DNA from: Bacteroidota bacterium
Lineage (GTDB): Bacteria > Bacteroidota > Ignavibacteria > Ignavibacteriales > Ignavibacteriaceae
Assembly: GCA_023453665.1 (NCBI GenBank)
Contig: JAEXTA010000085.1
Location: 1-24,313 of the forward strand
Direction: 5' to 3'
DNA length: 24,313 bases
A model generated the notes under the pieces. That model was given only the letters and a program-made list of their open reading frames with translations, was not told the DNA's origin and did no database searches. Of the stretch, positions 21,539-24,313 are shown one piece after another; the stretch's first letter is position 1; each line of letters starts with the position of its first letter. Position numbers and translations under genes: made by a program.

Positions 21539-23977
21539 GTGAAGAATCGAAAAAAAATTTTTGTTTTTATTTTCGTGATATTACTTGCAGTGTCAACATA
21601 TCCGGCAACTTACTTTGTTGATTGTGAAAAACCTGATGACAGCGGTAGCGGGCTGAGCTGGACCGAAGCAAAAAAAACTATCTCAGCAGTACTCAATGTT
21701 TCTTCTTCCGGCGATACAATAATTATTAAGTATGGTACATATTTAATCACGTCCGGTTTGTCGCTTACAAGCAACAGAATGATTACTTCTGATATTGGTA
21801 CCAACAATTCATGGGGTACCGCTTTATACGACAGCAGTCGGTGTATTATAAAACCCGATACTTCAGTCCGATGCCGCATATTTACAATCACTACAAACGG
21901 AATTTCAAATTCTACTCATCTCAGAGGATTTAAAATCACTGAAGGCGAAGCAACTCTGGAAACAGTAAAAACCTGTTATGGCGGCGGAATCCTTATTACA
22001 TCGGATTCAGATCCGGTTATTGAAAATTGCTGGGTCACAAAAAATACAGCAGCGACAATCTATGAGCAGAGTTATGGTGGTGGTATCGCGATTACCGGGA
22101 CAGGTACAAATCCTGTAATACAATATTGTAAGATAGACTCTAACATTGCAGGAACAACAAGATATGGTGACGGAGGAGGCATAGCTTCTGTTGAAGTATC
22201 TATGCCGCAGATTCAAAACAACAATATTAGTAATAACATTGCGACTACTCACGGCTCGGCTTATGGCGGCGGGATATATTGTAATAATTCATATGCTGAA
22301 ATCTCAAACAATAATATTTCAGGAAATAAAGCTACAGTTGGAAATTATGGAAACGCCGGTTACGGGTATGGTGGAGGAATTTATGTCACAAACGGTATTG
22401 TGCAAATTCTCTCAAACAGCATTACCTCAAACATCGCCTCGACTTCAAGAGGAGGGAACGGAGGTGGAGTTTATATCAGTGGAAATAATCACTTTATAAA
22501 TCAGAATGAAATTTCAAATAACATTGGTTCTACAGGACAGGAGGGTGATGGAGGGGGAATTACCTGCACGGGTGAATTGACCGTCACAAATAATATCATA
22601 TCAAACAATAAAGCTTGTATTAGTTCAGGATACATTGGCAGAGGTGGAGGAGTTTATATGACGGGCATGGATGCCATTCTTGAACATAATATAATAGATG
22701 CTAACATTGCGTCTGTTTATGGAGAAGGCAGAGGCGGTGGTTTAGTATTCGCAGGGCATTCTGTAGCATATAATATTATTTCCAATAACCTTGCATCGGA
22801 AATGAGTGATGGATATGGAGGAGGTGCGTGGGCTTATAATGCGGCATCCTGTGTACTAAGCAATAACACTTTTTATAGAAACGCAAACAAAGGTTTAAGC
22901 TTCAATTCAGGTAATGGTAGCGGAATGTACTACTGGTACGGCGCTTACAATTTTAAAATGAAAAATAATATCTTCATCGAGCATAATATTCCCGGAAGTG
23001 ATACAACAGCAATTTTTTCGGGTGACCCATTAACTAATAACTGGAATAATTGTTTTTATAATAACGGAATTAATTATAACTCCAATGTAACCTCGCATAA
23101 TGAAGTACTTACTGATCCAAAATTGACCGATCCTGCGAATGGCGATTTTTCCTTACTTTTTAACTCACCTTGTATTGATGCAGGTGCTGATACCTTAGTT
23201 TATAATCAGACAACCAATCACAATGCGGGTTGGGTTGTGGATATTGGAGCAGAAGAATACAAAGGAACAAGAGTTTTAAAAAATATCAGTGGAACAGGCG
23301 AATACTTTTTCGGCGGACAGGTAAGAGCAAAGATAAATGTAACAACAGCCGGTTCGCTTTCTGAAATTGATATAACCGTACATCCCGGAGAAACACATAC
23401 AAATGCGCCCGCCAGCCTTCAGAGATGGTATGAAATTTCTTCAACTGGAAATGGTGCGGAATTCGACATCACCCTGAGTTATAAAGATTCCGAACTTAAT
23501 GGAGAAACGGAGAGTGAGTTAAACTTATGGAGATGGGACGGAGCGGGCTGGAATGGACCTGAACTTTCATCTGATACAAGTTTAATTAACAACTGGCTGA
23601 CAGTAAACGGACAAACTTCATTCAGTGATTGGATAATATCTTCTGCGAATGATTCTACTGCACTTCCCGTAAATGATAATCGAAGTAATGTAAGTAACTA
23701 TGAACTTTTACAAAACTATCCCAACCCGTTTAATCCAACAACAATAATTAATTACTACGTAGGGGACGCATATTATGCATACCCCGTTAGAGTAACGTTA
23801 AAAGTTTTTGATGTTTTGGGTAATGAAATCACAACACTTTTGGATGAATACAAATCTTCAGGCAATTATGAAATTGAATTTTATAGCAACTTATGGAATC
23901 TCTCGAGTGGAGTTTACTTATATCAAATGAAGGCTGCAGACTTTATCCAAACAAGAAAGATGATTCTCCTGAAGTAA
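21539..23977 (+). CDS. T9SS-secreted right-handed parallel beta-helix protein
   Basis: An 812-residue protein starting at GTG 21539, with GGAG 8 nt upstream (21527-21530). Signal peptide with cleavage near residue 22. Residues about 60-530 hold repeated beta-helix coils (PbH1 type): YGGGI, then a V/I-rich strand, then NNxISNNxA, e.g. PVIENCWVTKN, PQIQNNNISNN, AEISNNNISGN and LTVTNNIISNN, about 35-45 residues per unit. The frequent GGG turns are distinctive. About 545-700 is a beta-sandwich-like region (GTGEYFFGGQVRAKINV ... ELNLWRWDG). The T9SS tail starts near 722 (LLQNYPNPFNPTT). Beta-helices of this type are often polysaccharide-active or adhesive, but no catalytic residues can be assigned. 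Confidence 0.88.
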   Translation: MKNRKKIFVFIFVILLAVSTYPATYFVDCEKPDDSGSGLSWTEAKKTISAVLNVSSSGDTIIIKYGTYLITSGLSLTSNRMITSDIGTNNSWGTALYDSSRCIIKPDTSVRCRIFTITTNGISNSTHLRGFKITEGEATLETVKTCYGGGILITSDSDPVIENCWVTKNTAATIYEQSYGGGIAITGTGTNPVIQYCKIDSNIAGTTRYGDGGGIASVEVSMPQIQNNNISNNIATTHGSAYGGGIYCNNSYAEISNNNISGNKATVGNYGNAGYGYGGGIYVTNGIVQILSNSITSNIASTSRGGNGGGVYISGNNHFINQNEISNNIGSTGQEGDGGGITCTGELTVTNNIISNNKACISSGYIGRGGGVYMTGMDAILEHNIIDANIASVYGEGRGGGLVFAGHSVAYNIISNNLASEMSDGYGGGAWAYNAASCVLSNNTFYRNANKGLSFNSGNGSGMYYWYGAYNFKMKNNIFIEHNIPGSDTTAIFSGDPLTNNWNNCFYNNGINYNSNVTSHNEVLTDPKLTDPANGDFSLLFNSPCIDAGADTLVYNQTTNHNAGWVVDIGAEEYKGTRVLKNISGTGEYFFGGQVRAKINVTTAGSLSEIDITVHPGETHTNAPASLQRWYEISSTGNGAEFDITLSYKDSELNGETESELNLWRWDGAGWNGPELSSDTSLINNWLTVNGQTSFSDWIISSANDSTALPVNDNRSNVSNYELLQNYPNPFNPTTIINYYVGDAYYAYPVRVTLKVFDVLGNEITTLLDEYKSSGNYEIEFYSNLWNLSSGVYLYQMKAADFIQTRKMILLK

Positions 23978-24031
23978 TAAAATCAGTTACTCTTAATTAT
24001 TTCAAATAAAGTAAAATGGAGAGGGTTCAAA

Positions 24032-24313
24032 ATGAAACCTGTAATTCTATTAGTTTTTCTTTTGTCAATGATATTCATTTCAGTTACATACAGTCAAATA
24101 CCGCAAACAATAAATTACCAGGGAGTGCTTACAGATAATTACGGTCAGATAGTTCCGAATGGAAATTATACTTTGACATTCCGGTTATTTAATACTCAGA
24201 CAGGGGGAACCGCATTATGGGAAGAATCAAGATTAGTTCCTGTAAACCAGGGACTCTTTGATATTGTGCTTGGAGAAATTGTTCCGATCGCTATACAGTT
24301 TGATGGTCAATAC
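24032..24313 (+). CDS. secreted protein, N-terminal part (partial)
   Basis: The window contains the first 94 codons; the frame is open at the right edge. GGAGAGGG at 24018-24025 precedes the ATG. Signal peptide with cleavage near SVTYS-Q. The mature start reads IPQTINYQGVLTDNYGQIVPNGNYTL, followed by FRLFNTQTGGTALWEESRLVPVNQGLFDIVLG. This 'INYQGxLxDxxGxPVxxGxYxxxFxLYxxxxGGxxLWxE' pattern is a common N-terminal beta-domain of large secreted proteins in this phylum, often followed by tail-fibre-like or T9SS domains. The rest lies outside the window. Confidence 0.8.
   Translation, partial: MKPVILLVFLLSMIFISVTYSQIPQTINYQGVLTDNYGQIVPNGNYTLTFRLFNTQTGGTALWEESRLVPVNQGLFDIVLGEIVPIAIQFDGQY

Noticed and set aside
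22191..22499. Second-frame ORF inside the beta-helix gene
   Set aside because: The repetitive beta-helix codons keep other frames open by chance; the main frame has a signal peptide and T9SS tail.
23368..23375. GATATAAC as the missing attC left box for the serine hydrolase gene
   Set aside because: It lies within the coding sequence of the beta-helix protein, 15 kb away, with no arms around it.
1..24313. tRNA or rRNA genes, transposase or integrase genes
   Set aside because: No cloverleaf with CCA-type acceptor, no rRNA signature and no DDE or tyrosine/serine recombinase motif was seen on either strand.

Overview
The window looks like a chromosomal segment from a moderately AT-rich member of the Ignavibacteria/Ignavibacteriales (Chlorobi-Bacteroidota side of the tree). 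The main reason is that four secreted proteins end in the type IX secretion (T9SS) sorting domain of the 'YQNYPNPFNPxT...VYDxLGxE...GxYxxxF...SGxYFYxL...xTKKMxLxK' type. A hybrid two-component sensor/AraC regulator with Reg_prop propellers fits the same group. No rRNA, tRNA, transposase or integrase gene was recognised.

Layout. 1-553: the 3' end of a gene resembling an FAD-dependent pyridine-nucleotide disulfide reductase, a composite palindromic repeat, and an 82-residue alpha/beta protein. 554-1413: gene-poor DNA with a seven-copy 21-bp tandem repeat and a GGCAGTAGG-type repeat. 1414-6883: the most interesting part, an integron gene-cassette array with three attC sites and no integrase in view (a CALIN). 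Cassette 1 carries a small lipoprotein and a 306-residue unknown protein. Cassette 2 carries a 697-residue T9SS-secreted beta-propeller protein. Cassette 3 carries a secreted protein made of two copies of an unrecognised Cys-containing domain. Each cassette starts with 12-13 bases that are the exact reverse complement of the left end of its own attC, and all three attC arms carry the same two unpaired bases. The four cassette genes lack a Shine-Dalgarno sequence, whereas most neighbouring genes have one.

6935-11186: backbone genes mostly for envelope proteins: a beta-lactamase-family serine hydrolase lipoprotein, a Cys-rich protein, a PsbP/DcrB-like lipoprotein, a DUF4097-like lipoprotein and a lipocalin-like protein. 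11417-12924: an ECF sigma factor, a short one-pass membrane protein (candidate anti-sigma factor) and an LTxxQ Spy/CnrX-like periplasmic protein with a His-rich tail; this order resembles metal- or envelope-stress sensing systems. 12925-13637: intergenic, with a nested inverted-repeat element at 13391-13538 that could be a structured RNA. 13638-16467: two adjacent T9SS propeller proteins that share a 53-nt identical stretch inside their sorting domains. 16545-20726: the large hybrid sensor kinase/AraC regulator. 20909-21276: two tiny overlapping membrane-protein genes. 21539-23977: a parallel beta-helix T9SS protein. 24032-end: the start of another secreted protein.

The backbone is therefore a surface/envelope region with T9SS cargo and signalling genes, into which or beside which a cassette array has been built. 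All functional assignments come from reading motifs in the sequence; no database search was possible.
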